This document shows, piece by piece, positions 7,502 through 16,972 of a stretch of DNA of 56,610 nt. This DNA is from Planotetraspora thailandica. Lineage in GTDB: Bacteria > Actinomycetota > Actinomycetes > Streptosporangiales > Streptosporangiaceae. Made by a program: the position numbers and the translations under genes. The stretch lies in the NCBI RefSeq assembly GCF_016863335.1, contig NZ_BOOR01000035.1:1-56610 (forward strand). The letters run 5' to 3'. Each line of letters starts with the position of its first letter. Position 1 is the first letter of the stretch. A model generated the notes under the pieces. The model worked only from the letters and a program-made list of their open reading frames with translations. It searched no databases and was not told the origin of the DNA.

Positions 7502-9174
7502 CCGGCCTTGACGCCGATCGAGTGATAGCCCGTCGCCCCGTCGGGTGCGGGCGGCGCGTACTGCAGCGTCTGGGTGTATCCGGTGACGTCCGTGGCGCGG
7601 ACCGTGATGACGTGCTTCCCCTTCGCGAGGTCGGCCACGATCGACCACTGCCGCCAGGTGTCCGGGCCGGGCACCTGCGCCAGCGTGGCCTCCCGCCACT
7701 CTCCCCCGTCCACCTGGACCTCCACCGCGGCGATCCCCTTGTGCTGGGCCCACGCCACTCCGGCGATGGTGGTGCGGCCCGCCGGGATGTCGTCGCCGTC
7801 CTTCGGCACGTCGATGCGCGACTCGGTCTTGATCGGCCCCTTCGGCGACCATCCGCGCGGCGTCCAGTACGCCTCGTCCTGGTCGAACCGCGTCACCTTG
7901 AGGTCGGTGATCCACTTGGTGGCGGACACATAGCCGTAGAGGCCCGGCACGACCTGCCGCACGGGGAAGCCGTGCGCGGTCGGCAGCACCTCGCCGTTCA
8001 TGGCGATCGCGAGCAACGCGTCCCGGCCGTCCATGACGACGTCGACCGGCGTGCCGGCGGTGAATCCGTCCTTCGACGTGCTGAGCAGCATGTCCGCGCC
8101 CGGCTTGATGCCGGCCTCGCGCAGGAGGTCGGCCAGGCGCGCGCCGAGCCAGCGCGCGTTGCCGACGTACGGCCCGCCGACGTCGTTGGACACGCAGGTC
8201 AGCGTGACGTCGGCCTCCATGAGGGGCCGCTTGAGCAGATCGGCGAAGGTGAGCTCGATCGGCTTGTCCACCAGTCCGTGGATCTTGAGCGTCCACGACG
8301 CCGGGTCCACTCCTGGGATGACGAGCGCGGTGTCCACCCGATAGAAGTCGCTGTTGGGCGTCACGAAGGGCGACAGGCCCTTGATGCGCAGGTCCGCGCC
8401 CGCCGGAATCGGCCTGGCCGGGATGGTGGGCCGCGGCAGGGTCTTGGCGAGGGTCTTCCTCGCCGCGTCGACGTTGTTGGAGGAGGCGAGCAGCTTGCCG
8501 CCCAACCCGGTGACTCCGGCGACGCCCAGGCCCACGACCGCGCCGGTCAGCAACCGCCGCCGGTCGAAGGCGTAAAGGTCGTCGCCCGCCCGCATCACCG
8601 GAGGCGTCTCCACGGAGATCGTCTCGCCGCTCGTGCGCGCAGGTTGTCCGGGCGGAGCGTCGGGGTCGTCCGTCCATGCCGAAGTGCCCTGCGCCGCGGC
8701 GTCCTCGAGCGGCTCCCAGGGGTGCACCTCGGCACGCCGGATCAGCAGCGACAACGCCCACGCGCCCGCCCCGACGCCGACCAGCGACGGCAGGATGTCC
8801 AAGGAACCCGCGTCTGGACGGGTCATCGCCGCGGCCGCGCCGATGAGGCCGAAGACGAGCAGGCCGGTCATGCCGTACCCCACGCGTCTGCGCGACAACA
8901 CGCCGAGCCCTGCGGCGATCAGAGCGAGCACCACGACGATTCCGCTGATCAGAACCAGCTTGTCGTTGGACCCGAAGGTCCGGATCGCCCATTCCTTGAG
9001 CGCCGCCGGGGTCCGGTCGACCATCGACCCGCCCACGGCGATCACCGGCGAGGCGTCCGGGTTGGTCAGCCCCGCCACCAGTTGCGCCACGCCGAGGGCC
9101 ACGGCCCCCGAGATGACTCCGATCAGGGCGGCCACCCACGCGGGCAGGCGAGGACCGCCGTCGTCCATGCTCAC
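7498..9174 (-). CDS. Molybdopterin-dependent oxidoreductase (sulfite-oxidase family), membrane-anchored
   Basis: A 558-residue protein. Four hydrophobic segments lie in residues about 10-145, then a disordered linker, then a twin-arginine-like motif DRRRLLTG followed by a hydrophobic stretch (about 204-228). The sulfite-oxidase-type Mo-cofactor domain spans about 265-430 with the candidate Mo-ligand C327 in TLTCVSNDVGG and the YGY/W motifs near 395. A C-terminal immunoglobulin-like Mo-co dimerisation domain follows (about 450-550). The cofactor domain should lie outside the membrane. A TAGCGT hexamer seven bases before the GTG suggests a leaderless mRNA. The substrate is unknown. Confidence 0.9.
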   Translation of the reverse strand: MSMDDGGPRLPAWVAALIGVISGAVALGVAQLVAGLTNPDASPVIAVGGSMVDRTPAALKEWAIRTFGSNDKLVLISGIVVVLALIAAGLGVLSRRRVGYGMTGLLVFGLIGAAAAMTRPDAGSLDILPSLVGVGAGAWALSLLIRRAEVHPWEPLEDAAAQGTSAWTDDPDAPPGQPARTSGETISVETPPVMRAGDDLYAFDRRRLLTGAVVGLGVAGVTGLGGKLLASSNNVDAARKTLAKTLPRPTIPARPIPAGADLRIKGLSPFVTPNSDFYRVDTALVIPGVDPASWTLKIHGLVDKPIELTFADLLKRPLMEADVTLTCVSNDVGGPYVGNARWLGARLADLLREAGIKPGADMLLSTSKDGFTAGTPVDVVMDGRDALLAIAMNGEVLPTAHGFPVRQVVPGLYGYVSATKWITDLKVTRFDQDEAYWTPRGWSPKGPIKTESRIDVPKDGDDIPAGRTTIAGVAWAQHKGIAAVEVQVDGGEWREATLAQVPGPDTWRQWSIVADLAKGKHVITVRATDVTGYTQTLQYAPPAPDGATGYHSIGVKAG

Positions 9175-9221
9175 AACGGGAACGCTACGCCCTGCCGCTT
9201 TCCCAAGGTCTTACGGGCGGA

Positions 9222-9824
9222 TTACAGGACGGCCGACTCGATCAGCGGGACGAGCGCGCGGAACGCCCGGCCGCGGTGGCTGATCGCGTCCTTCTCCGCG
9301 GCCTCCATCTCAGCCGTCGTACGGCTCTCGCCGTCGGGAACGAAGATCGGGTCGTAGCCGAAGCCGTTCGTGCCCCGGGGTTCGCGGATGACGTGACCAC
9401 GCATGATGCCGTCCACGACGTGCTCATCGCCTGTGGGCAGCGCGAGCGCGGCCGTACACGCGAAGTGGGCCTGGCGGCGGCCGTCGGGCACGTCGGAGAT
9501 CTGGGCGAGCAGCAGCCGCAGGTTGGCCAGGTCGTCTCCGTGGCGGCCCGACCAGCGTGCCGAGAAGATGCCCGGCATGCCGTTCAGGGCGTCGACGCAC
9601 AGACCGGAGTCGTCGGCGATGGCGGGCAGGCCGCTGCGCGCGGCCACGGCGTGCGCCTTGAGCAGGGAGTTCTCCGCGAACGTGAGCCCGGTCTCCGCCA
9701 CGTCGCCGATGTGGGGGAACTCGCCCAGCCCCACCAGCTCGACCTCAAGCCCCGCCTCCGCCAGGATGCGGCGCAGCTCCACGATCTTCCCGTCGTTGCG
9801 GGTGGCGAGCACGACCTTCTTCAT
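9222..9824 (-). CDS. rdgB: dITP/XTP pyrophosphatase (RdgB/HAM1)
   Basis: A 200-residue house-cleaning enzyme that hydrolyses non-canonical purine triphosphates (dITP, XTP, ITP) to monophosphates. It opens with the family phosphate-binding motif [10 protein letters not shown], carries the metal-binding [12 protein letters not shown] segment and [13 protein letters not shown] near the C-terminus, and ends with SHRGRAF, all hallmark HAM1 blocks. The ATG at 9824 overlaps the RNase PH stop (ATGA), so it is translationally coupled to rph, as is usual in actinobacteria. Confidence 0.97.
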   Translation of the reverse strand: MKKVVLATRNDGKIVELRRILAEAGLEVELVGLGEFPHIGDVAETGLTFAENSLLKAHAVAARSGLPAIADDSGLCVDALNGMPGIFSARWSGRHGDDLANLRLLLAQISDVPDGRRQAHFACTAALALPTGDEHVVDGIMRGHVIREPRGTNGFGYDPIFVPDGESRTTAEMEAAEKDAISHRGRAFRALVPLIESAVL

Positions 9825-10540
9825 CCGACCAGCACCTCGGTCTGCAGGCGGGTCAGCTCGGCGCATCCGGCAGCGGCCAGGTCGAGCAGGCCGTTCAGCA
9901 GGTCACGGTCGAACGGCGCGCCCTCCGCGGTGCCCTGCACCTCGACGAAGTCGCCGGTGCCGGTCATGACCACGTTCATGTCGGTCTCAGCCTTGACGTC
10001 CTCGACGTAGCACAGGTCGAGCAGCGAGTCGGTGCCGACGACGCCGACGGAGACGGCCGCGACCGAGTTCACCAGCGGCTCGCCCGGGCACATCTTGCGC
10101 TTGCGCATCCAGCCGACGGCATCGGCGAGCGCGACATAGGCCCCGGTGATGGCGGCCGTACGGGTGCCGCCGTCGGCCTGCAGCACGTCGCAGTCGAGGA
10201 TGATCGAGTTTTCGCCGAGCGCCTTGTAGTCGACGCAGGCCCGCAGCGAGCGGCCGATCAGCCGGGAGATCTCGTGCGTCCGCCCGCCGATCTTGCCGCG
10301 GACCGACTCGCGGTCGCCGCGCGTGTTGGTGGAACGGGGCAGCATGGCGTATTCGGCCGTCACCCACCCGAGACCGCTGCCCTTACGCCAGCGGGGCACT
10401 CCCGCCTCCACTGTCGCGGCGCACAACACCTTCGTGCCGCCGAACTCGACGAGCACGGAACCCTCGGCATGCGCGAGCCAGTTCCTCGTGATGGTCACGG
10501 GGCGAAGCTGGTCGGGACGACGTCCATCTGAACGAGCCAT
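9821..10540 (-). CDS. rph: Ribonuclease PH
   Basis: A 239-residue phosphorolytic 3'-5' exoribonuclease that trims tRNA 3' ends. Family motifs run the full length: an opening [31 protein letters not shown], the phosphate-site run of [46 protein letters not shown] and [16 protein letters not shown]. Length is normal for the family (about 240). It is upstream of rdgB with a four-base overlap. Confidence 0.97.
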   Translation of the reverse strand: MARSDGRRPDQLRPVTITRNWLAHAEGSVLVEFGGTKVLCAATVEAGVPRWRKGSGLGWVTAEYAMLPRSTNTRGDRESVRGKIGGRTHEISRLIGRSLRACVDYKALGENSIILDCDVLQADGGTRTAAITGAYVALADAVGWMRKRKMCPGEPLVNSVAAVSVGVVGTDSLLDLCYVEDVKAETDMNVVMTGTGDFVEVQGTAEGAPFDRDLLNGLLDLAAAGCAELTRLQTEVLVG

Positions 10541-10666
10541 ATCGCGTCAGGGGCTTGGCACTCTCGCAAGCACCCTTCCCCGTCCTCCTTTCGCGGCCGC
10601 ATGCCCGGAATGGGCAAAGAGCGCCTCATTCTAGCCAGGCCGCCGTGACCACGGTCGTCGCAGCTC

Positions 10667-11419
10667 TTATCCGAGCTGGTACACCGCTCCGCTCTGGGCG
10701 AGCTCGATGGGGCCGTCGTAGCCCGCCTTCGCCGCGTCGTCCAGAACACGGTCCTTGTCGTGCCACGGGACGAGATGGGTGAGGATCAGCGTGCCGGCCT
10801 TCGCCTTGGACGCGTATCCGGCCGCCTCCCTGCCGTTCAGGTGGAGATTGGGCGGCAGGCCCGGCTCGTCGATGTGCGCCGCCTCGCACAGGAACAGGTC
10901 GGCGTCGGCGGCGAGCTTCACAAGGTCGGCGGTCTCGCCGGTGTCGGCCGAGTAGGCCACGGACCGGCCCCGGTGCGCGACGCGGAAGCCGTACGTCTCA
11001 ACGGGGTGGTTCATCCGCGCGGTGGTCACCTCGAAGGGGCCGATCTCCCGCGTGCCGGCGGACAGCTGGACGAAGTCGAACGACTGCTCCATGACGGGTT
11101 CGTGGGGCATGGCGTACGCCGCGTTGAGCCGCCTGGCGGCGTCGGCCGGGGCGTACACGGGCACCTTGGGCAGCGGCCTGGCCGGTGAGTAGGTGCGCAC
11201 CACGTGGTAGGAGCACATGTCGAGGCAGTGGTCGGCGTGCAGGTGCGACAGGCAGATGGCGTCGACGTCGTAGAGGCCGATGTGCCGCTGAAGCGCGCCG
11301 AGAGATCCGCTGCCGAGGTCGAGCAGCAGCCGGAAGCCCTCCGCCTCCAGCAGGTAGCACGAGGCCGGGCTCTCCGGGCCGGGAAAGCTCCCGGAGCAGC
11401 CGATGATCGTCAGTTTCAC
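10667..11419 (-). CDS. MBL-fold metallo-hydrolase (Rv1339-like phosphodiesterase)
   Basis: A 250-residue metallo-beta-lactamase-fold enzyme with the zinc-binding HLHADHCLD motif (about 60-68) and later metal ligands near NHPVETYG and SADTGET. By position between murI and rph and by overall pattern it matches mycobacterial Rv1339, reported as an atypical cyclic-nucleotide phosphodiesterase; that activity is inferred, not read from sequence. The GTG start overlaps the murI stop (GTGA), so the two are coupled. Confidence 0.88.
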   Translation of the reverse strand: MKLTIIGCSGSFPGPESPASCYLLEAEGFRLLLDLGSGSLGALQRHIGLYDVDAICLSHLHADHCLDMCSYHVVRTYSPARPLPKVPVYAPADAARRLNAAYAMPHEPVMEQSFDFVQLSAGTREIGPFEVTTARMNHPVETYGFRVAHRGRSVAYSADTGETADLVKLAADADLFLCEAAHIDEPGLPPNLHLNGREAAGYASKAKAGTLILTHLVPWHDKDRVLDDAAKAGYDGPIELAQSGAVYQLG

Positions 11420-12243
11420 GCCGACCTCCCCATTCCGGTCTCATCCCCGACGGGCGCGAGTTCGACCGCCTGGATCTCGGGCCCGAGGAATCGTTGCCCG
11501 AGCTGCTCGAACAGGACGGTTTCGCCCGTGGCCCCGAATCGGTGGAACGGCTCGCCGGGACCGCTCGCCAGCCCTCGGTCGTGAAGGATCCGGTAGACGT
11601 CCTTGGCCGTCTCTTCGGCGCTCGACACGAGCGTCACCGCGTCTCCAGCGACATAGGACAACGCACCCGTGAGCAGCGGGTAGTGCGTGCACCCGAGGAT
11701 CAGGGTGTCACAGCCGGCGTCCTGGATCGGCTTCAGGTAGCCGCGGATGACGTCGATGAGCTCGTCGCTCATGGTCTCGCCGCGCTCGACGAACTCCACG
11801 AGCAGAGGGGCCGCCACCGCGACCAGCTCGACGTCCGGCGCCGCCGCGAACGCGTCCTGGTAGGCCATCGACTCGATCGTGGCCCGCGTGCCGATCACGC
11901 CGACCTTGCCGTTCCGCGTCGCCCGTGCGGCCCGGCGGGCGGCGGGCTGGATGACCTCGACGACCGGCACCGCGTACCGTTCCCTGGCGTCCCTGAGGAC
12001 GGCGGAGCTGGCGCTGTTGCAGGCGATGACGAGCATCTTGACGTCATGCTCGACCAGATGGTCCATCACCTCGAGCGCGTAGCGCCGCAGCTGCGCGATG
12101 CTCTTGGGCCCGTAGGGCTGCCGCGCCGTGTCGGCGACGTAGAAGATCGATTCGTGAGGAAGCTGGTCGAGTACGGCCCGCGCGACGGTCAGGCCGCCCA
12201 CACCGCTGTCGAAGATCCCGATCGCCCTGCTGTTATCCGGCAC
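11416..12243 (-). CDS. murI: Glutamate racemase
   Basis: About 275 residues. It interconverts L- and D-glutamate for peptidoglycan. The motif [13 protein letters not shown] opens the protein; the two catalytic cysteines lie in VIACNSAS (C75) and [11 protein letters not shown] (C185), numbering from the start used here. GTG at 12243 is chosen because it places the first conserved strand at the usual distance, although its GGGAGG is only one base upstream. A longer start at 12276 would place the N-terminus inside repeat array 1 and looks less natural. It is followed by the MBL gene with a GTGA overlap. Confidence 0.95.
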   Translation of the reverse strand: MPDNSRAIGIFDSGVGGLTVARAVLDQLPHESIFYVADTARQPYGPKSIAQLRRYALEVMDHLVEHDVKMLVIACNSASSAVLRDARERYAVPVVEVIQPAARRAARATRNGKVGVIGTRATIESMAYQDAFAAAPDVELVAVAAPLLVEFVERGETMSDELIDVIRGYLKPIQDAGCDTLILGCTHYPLLTGALSYVAGDAVTLVSSAEETAKDVYRILHDRGLASGPGEPFHRFGATGETVLFEQLGQRFLGPEIQAVELAPVGDETGMGRSA

Positions 12244-12260
12244 GCCTCCCAAGATTAGGG

Positions 12261-12522
12261 GATCATGCACGACCACTCACGGTAAGAATCCTCACACGTT
12301 TTTAGAGGGTGATCATGCAGAGGTTTTTTTTGGGGGTGATCATGCAGAAGCATTTGGGGGTGATCATGCAGAAGATCGCCGGCGATGCCTCTCGCCTGCG
12401 CAAACACATTTCGTGATCATGCAGAAGTTCGGCGGAACACGCCCCCACCTGCACGAACGCCAATCGTGATCATGCACAGGGCGGCGGCCTCAGCCGCGCC
12501 CCACCCGCGCCAGCTGGCGTGA
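12261..12522 (+). repeat. MQKF micro-ORF repeat array, locus 1
   Basis: Six GATCATG cores lie at 12261, 12311, 12338, 12362, 12415 and 12468, spaced 50, 27, 24, 53 and 53 bases. The two 53-bp units (ATG at 12366 and 12419) each encode 16 codons ending at the TGA of the next core. The 27- and 24-bp units lack a stop and fuse in frame with the following unit. The last unit (ATG at 12472) has CAC instead of CAG as second codon, is again exactly 16 codons, and overlaps the 3' end of the thioesterase gene on the other strand. The first unit stops early (MHDHSR). The array reads opposite to both flanking genes. Confidence 0.9.
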
Positions 12523-13284
12523 CTGCGCCACCAGGCGGCCGGCGGAATCCCACACCTCGACCTCCTCGTCGAACCAGCCGTCGCTGATCAGACGTCCGCC
12601 GCCCAGCAGCGTCAGCCACCCCGGCGCCGGCAACGCCCGCAGATGCCACGTCAGCTCCACCGTGGGCGCCCACCCCCGGCTCCCGGCGGAGAACACCACG
12701 GGCGGCAGCGCGTCGACGGCGAGTGCGAGCACGAAAGGGTCGGGATCCTGCTCCTCGGCCAGCCGGAAATAGGCCCGCGATTCGGGCCGCCCGGTGGGCG
12801 CGCCGGAGAGCCACCCGATCGTGGGCGGGTCGAACAACAATTCCATCTGCCCATTGAGGTTGATGTTCGACTCCGGCTTGGGATCGGGCAGTTTCACGCA
12901 TTCTCCGAGATCCGGCATGCGCACCGGAGGCTCGCCCGTCCATTCCGGTACGGCCGAGCCGTCCAGCGTGGCCGTGGTGACCAAGGTGTCGATGAACGGC
13001 CGGCCGTCCTGAATGAGGGTCGCCCGGGTCATCGTGGCCGTGCGGCCCGACTTGAGCCGCTCGACGCGTACGGTCGCCGGCCCGGGCGTCGCGGCCCGGA
13101 GAAACTGGGCGCTCGTCGACACGGGATGCGCGTGCGGCGACTCGTCGACCGCCGCGCGCAGGACGACGGCCAGGAGATAACCGCCGTTCAGCGGCCCGCC
13201 GATCGAATACCCGTTGTCCAGGCACACGTCATAGGTGGTGTCGTCGAGCCTGATCGCCCGTGTCGCCTCGTCGAACTTCGTCAC
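12490..13284 (-). CDS. Acyl-CoA thioesterase family protein (double hotdog)
   Basis: A 264-residue protein with the double-hotdog layout of TesB-like thioesterases: an N-terminal hotdog with GGPLNGGYLLAVVLRA, a central linker, and a C-terminal hotdog with the block VELTWHLRALP followed by GWFDEEVEVWDSAGRLVAQSRQLA, the typical closing strand. It probably hydrolyses acyl-CoA thioesters, with the substrate unknown. It sits between murI and a DUF3352 gene, where many actinobacteria carry a rhomboid protease, and its stop codon region is overlapped by the end of repeat array 1. Confidence 0.82.
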   Translation of the reverse strand: MTKFDEATRAIRLDDTTYDVCLDNGYSIGGPLNGGYLLAVVLRAAVDESPHAHPVSTSAQFLRAATPGPATVRVERLKSGRTATMTRATLIQDGRPFIDTLVTTATLDGSAVPEWTGEPPVRMPDLGECVKLPDPKPESNINLNGQMELLFDPPTIGWLSGAPTGRPESRAYFRLAEEQDPDPFVLALAVDALPPVVFSAGSRGWAPTVELTWHLRALPAPGWLTLLGGGRLISDGWFDEEVEVWDSAGRLVAQSRQLARVGRG

Positions 13285-13348
13285 AACACTCCCTATGAGC
13301 GCCCGAATCTTGTTCTGGAACAGTCACTTTAGCCGCGATCGAGGCTGT

Positions 13349-13364
13349 GTCACGGATATGTGAC
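13349..13364. promoter_or_regulatory. Inverted repeat GTCAC-N6-GTGAC between divergent genes
   Basis: A perfect 5-bp inverted repeat with a six-base spacer in the 165-base gap between the divergent thioesterase and DUF3352 genes. It could be an operator for a dimeric regulator serving both. The rest of the gap is AT-richer, with TTGACG (13378) and CATAAT (13404), spaced 20 bases apart, as a poor promoter candidate. Confidence 0.3.
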
Positions 13365-13449
13365 GCAATGGACGACATTGACGTTCCTTGCCTATTACTT
13401 GGGCATAATTTTACTGATCACACATCACGTACTTACGGGGCGTAAACAC

Positions 13450-15102
13450 ATGTCTTCCGAAACTCCTCCCGGGGCCGCATTCCCGGAGAATCCGGATCCG
13501 GAGCAGACCGTAGACCACCGGACCCCCCAGCCCGGCCAGTCCACCCAGCCCGCGCAAGGCGGTGGCTCGGACACCCGGCAACCCGCGTACGGCCCGGCCG
13601 AGGAACTCGGATTCGGCGGGGCACCCGCAGGCCACACCCAGGAGGGCTACACGCTGCAGCCCGCGCCCGAGCAGCCGAAGGGCGGCCGTGGCTGGATCAT
13701 GGGGATCATCGCGGCGGTCGTCGTGGTTCTGCTGGGCGGGGGCGGCGTCTGGGCCGTCAACCTGCTCAGCGGAGGCGGCGCGCAGCCGGAGGACGTGCTC
13801 CCCGGCAACGCGGTGGCCTACGCGCGACTGGACCTCGACCCTGCGGCCAACCAGAAGCTGGCCCTTTTCTCCATCGGGCGCAAGTTCCCCGGCCTCAAGG
13901 ACTCTCTGACCGGCGACGACCCGCGCAAGGCGTTCTTCGAGGCCATCCGGTCCGGGTCGCCCGAGCTGGCCAAGCTCGACTACGCCAAGGACATCGAGCC
14001 CTGGCTGGGCGACCGCGTCGGCCTCGCCGTGACGCCCCCGGCGGCCGGGAGCGAGGAGCCCGGCGTCGCCGTCGCCGTACAGGTCAAGGACGAGGCCGCG
14101 GCACGCGACGGTCTCAAGAAGCTGGCAAGCGGCGACGACTACGGCGTGGCGTTCCGTGAGGACTACGCGATCGTGGCGCAGACGCAAGCGGCAGCCGACA
14201 ACTACGCCAAGGCTGCCCCGCTTTCGCAGAACGCCCAATTCACCAAGGACCTGGCGGACATCGGGGAGCCCGGTGTGCTGTCCTTCTGGGCGGACATGGG
14301 CAACCTCGTCAAGGCCTCCGGCCTTCCGGCCACCGACACGACGGCGCTCAGCCAGTTCAAGGACACACGGTTCGCCGGCGCCCTCCGCTTCAACGACAAC
14401 TACGTCGAACTGAGCGCGGCGACGCACGGGGGGACGACCCAGCTTGGCGACGTACCCTCGGTGAAGATCGGCCAGCTGCCCGACACGACCGTGGCCGCGC
14501 TGTCGGTCTCCGGCGCGGGCAAGGCCCTGGCCACGAACTGGCCGCAGGTGGAGCAGGCCGCCGCGGCGCAGGCGGGCGGCGAGACCTTCACACAGTCTCT
14601 CGAGCAGATCAAGCAGCTGTACGGGATCTCCATCCCGGACGACATCGCGACCCTGTTCGGCGACAGCATCACGATCGCCCTCGACGGACAGGGCCTGGAC
14701 GCCGCGCTGCCCAACGTGGGTGCGGTCATAACGACGGACCCGGCCAAGGCCGCGACCGTCGTGGGCAAGCTCGAGAACATCGTCTCGGGACTCGGCGCTC
14801 CGCTGCAGCTGGGCAAGACCCCCGGCGACGGCCAGTACGTGCTGGCGAGCAACCAGGCGTACGCGGACAAGCTGGCAGCGAAGGGCACGCTCGGCAACAC
14901 GGAGTCCTTCAAGGCCGCCGTCCCCAATGCCGACTCGGCGAAGTTCGCCGCCTACGTCGACCTCGACAAGCTCGAGCCGCTCTACCTCGCCGGCATGCCG
15001 GCGGATGACAAGGCCAACCTCGAGGTGCTGCGCGCGGTCGGCATGAGCGGCACGAGCGAGGGAACCGACGGCCAGGTCAACCTGCGCGTGCTGTTCAACT
15101 GA
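13450..15102 (+). CDS. DUF3352 domain-containing membrane-anchored protein
   Basis: A 550-residue protein with a proline/glutamine-rich cytoplasmic N-terminus, one transmembrane helix (about residues 80-105, WIMGIIAAVVVVLLGGGG) and a large outer domain that matches the DUF3352 pattern: VLPGNAVAYARLDLDP just after the helix and repeated alternating strands and K/D-rich helices. The function is unknown. ATG at 13450 is preferred over the upstream in-frame start because a GGGGCG precedes it and the upstream 30 codons look like promoter sequence. A strong terminator follows 16 bases after the stop. Confidence 0.85.
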   Translation: MSSETPPGAAFPENPDPEQTVDHRTPQPGQSTQPAQGGGSDTRQPAYGPAEELGFGGAPAGHTQEGYTLQPAPEQPKGGRGWIMGIIAAVVVVLLGGGGVWAVNLLSGGGAQPEDVLPGNAVAYARLDLDPAANQKLALFSIGRKFPGLKDSLTGDDPRKAFFEAIRSGSPELAKLDYAKDIEPWLGDRVGLAVTPPAAGSEEPGVAVAVQVKDEAAARDGLKKLASGDDYGVAFREDYAIVAQTQAAADNYAKAAPLSQNAQFTKDLADIGEPGVLSFWADMGNLVKASGLPATDTTALSQFKDTRFAGALRFNDNYVELSAATHGGTTQLGDVPSVKIGQLPDTTVAALSVSGAGKALATNWPQVEQAAAAQAGGETFTQSLEQIKQLYGISIPDDIATLFGDSITIALDGQGLDAALPNVGAVITTDPAKAATVVGKLENIVSGLGAPLQLGKTPGDGQYVLASNQAYADKLAAKGTLGNTESFKAAVPNADSAKFAAYVDLDKLEPLYLAGMPADDKANLEVLRAVGMSGTSEGTDGQVNLRVLFN

Positions 15103-15117
15103 CGTAAGAGCTCAACC

Positions 15118-15154
15118 AGGGGGATCACCAAACCGGTGATCCCCCTCATTTTTT
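15118..15154 (+). terminator. Rho-independent terminator after DUF3352 gene
   Basis: Perfect stem GGGGGATCACC / GGTGATCCCCC with a five-base loop, followed by TCATTTTTT. It has a true T-tract, rare in this window. Confidence 0.9.
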
Positions 15155-15184
15155 GCGGCCGTTTCTTTGGTCGCCGCCTTTGTG

Positions 15185-15463
15185 GGCGTGATCATGTTTT
15201 TTGTGGGCGTGATCATGCAGAAGTTCGTGATCAAGGCCGTTGACGTGCCATGACACAGTTCGTGATCATGCAGAAGTTCGCACGGACATGCCGCGATCTG
15301 CAAAAACGCCTTTCGTGATCATGCACGCATCGAGCTCAGGCCAGTGCATGATCACGAAAGGCGTAATGCCAGGTCAGAGGGCGATTGCCGAACTTCTGCA
15401 TGATCACGACACGGGAAACACCAGGTCACACACCATCCCGGCGAACTTCTGCATGATCACGCC
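15185..15463. repeat. MQKF micro-ORF repeat arrays, locus 2 (convergent)
   Basis: Plus-strand units have ATGs at 15194, 15215, 15268 and 15321 (spacing 21, 53, 53). The minus strand has ATGs at 15454, 15401 and 15349 (spacing 53, 52). Units at 15268 and 15454 are full 16-codon ORFs. The 21-bp unit fuses in frame to the next. The unit at 15401 has lost one base, so its frame runs past the expected stop. The two strands' arrays meet in a perfect inverted repeat, arms 15306-15326 and 15344-15364, loop 17 bases; the two innermost units have CAC as second codon. Confidence 0.9.
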
Positions 15464-15539
15464 ACTGGGAGGGCTGCTGCCACTCGAGGGCTGCTTCCTC
15501 CCGGCGCCCCGTCCTCTCTTCACCCCGGGGAGGGCGGTT

Positions 15540-16487
<948 letters not shown>

Positions 16488-16766
16488 TTAGCGCGCACCA
16501 CCGGCGACGGCAGGCAGCACCGTCACGGTGTCCCCGTCGGCGACCGGCGTGCCGAGTCCGCCGAGGAACCGGACGTCCTCGTCGTTCAAATAGACGTTCA
16601 CGAAGCGGCGCAGGCCGGAGTCGTCGACCAGGCGTTCCTTGAGGCCCGGGTGACGCGCCTCCAGATCGCCGATCAGCTCGTCGAGCGTGGCGCCCGAGGC
16701 GTCCACGGCCTTGGCTCCGCCGGTGTAGCTACGCAGGATGGTCGGAATGCGAACCTCGATGGCCAT
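16488..16766 (-). CDS. cysO: CysO sulfur-carrier protein (ThiS/MoaD family)
   Basis: A 92-residue ubiquitin-fold carrier whose C-terminal glycine is thiocarboxylated to deliver sulfur to CysM. It has the family pattern (EVRIPTILRSYTGG ... LDELIGDLEARHPGLKERL ... NVYLNDEDVRFLGGLGTPV) and ends with AVAGGAR. The usual carrier ends in Gly-Gly, so two extra residues (Ala-Arg) would have to be removed before activation. AAGGAG lies 12 bases before the ATG. The cysM gene is directly joined downstream. Confidence 0.95.
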   Translation of the reverse strand: MAIEVRIPTILRSYTGGAKAVDASGATLDELIGDLEARHPGLKERLVDDSGLRRFVNVYLNDEDVRFLGGLGTPVADGDTVTVLPAVAGGAR

Positions 16767-16864
16767 CGCGGCTCAGTCTCCTTGGTCTGTGGTCGTCATG
16801 GTGGAGGACACCCACCTGATTGGAACATGGTCAGGGGGGCCGGGATTCCGTCGGAAACGGATTC

Positions 16865-16963
16865 TCAGCGACAGTCGTAGACGACGACGGAGGGGGTGTG
16901 CGCGAAAAGGAATCTTTGCAGCGCGGCACGAGACGGCACGGTGAGGGCGTCTTCGCGAGGCAT
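16865..16963 (-). CDS. Candidate 32-residue leader peptide between mec and cysO
   Basis: An ATG nine bases after the mec stop opens a 32-codon ORF beginning MPREDALTVPSR and ending in VVVYDCR, with one cysteine codon as the penultimate sense codon. It lies in an otherwise empty 206-base gap before cysO, a cysteine-biosynthesis gene. A Cys codon just before the stop is what a cysteine-sensing leader would need, but no clear alternative hairpin pair was found and conservation is untested. Confidence 0.3.
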   Translation of the reverse strand: MPREDALTVPSRAALQRFLFAHTPSVVVYDCR

Positions 16964-16972
16964 GACGCAAGT

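Noticed and set aside
7427-9139. A 570-codon ORF overlapping the Mo oxidoreductase in another frame
   Set aside because: Arg/Gly-rich shadow of the real gene; only its last 24 codons, outside the enzyme gene, were kept as a candidate.
16773-16970. A 65-codon Arg-rich ORF between mec and cysO
   Set aside because: Composition is that of a shadow frame; the 32-codon ORF in another frame fits better and even that is uncertain.
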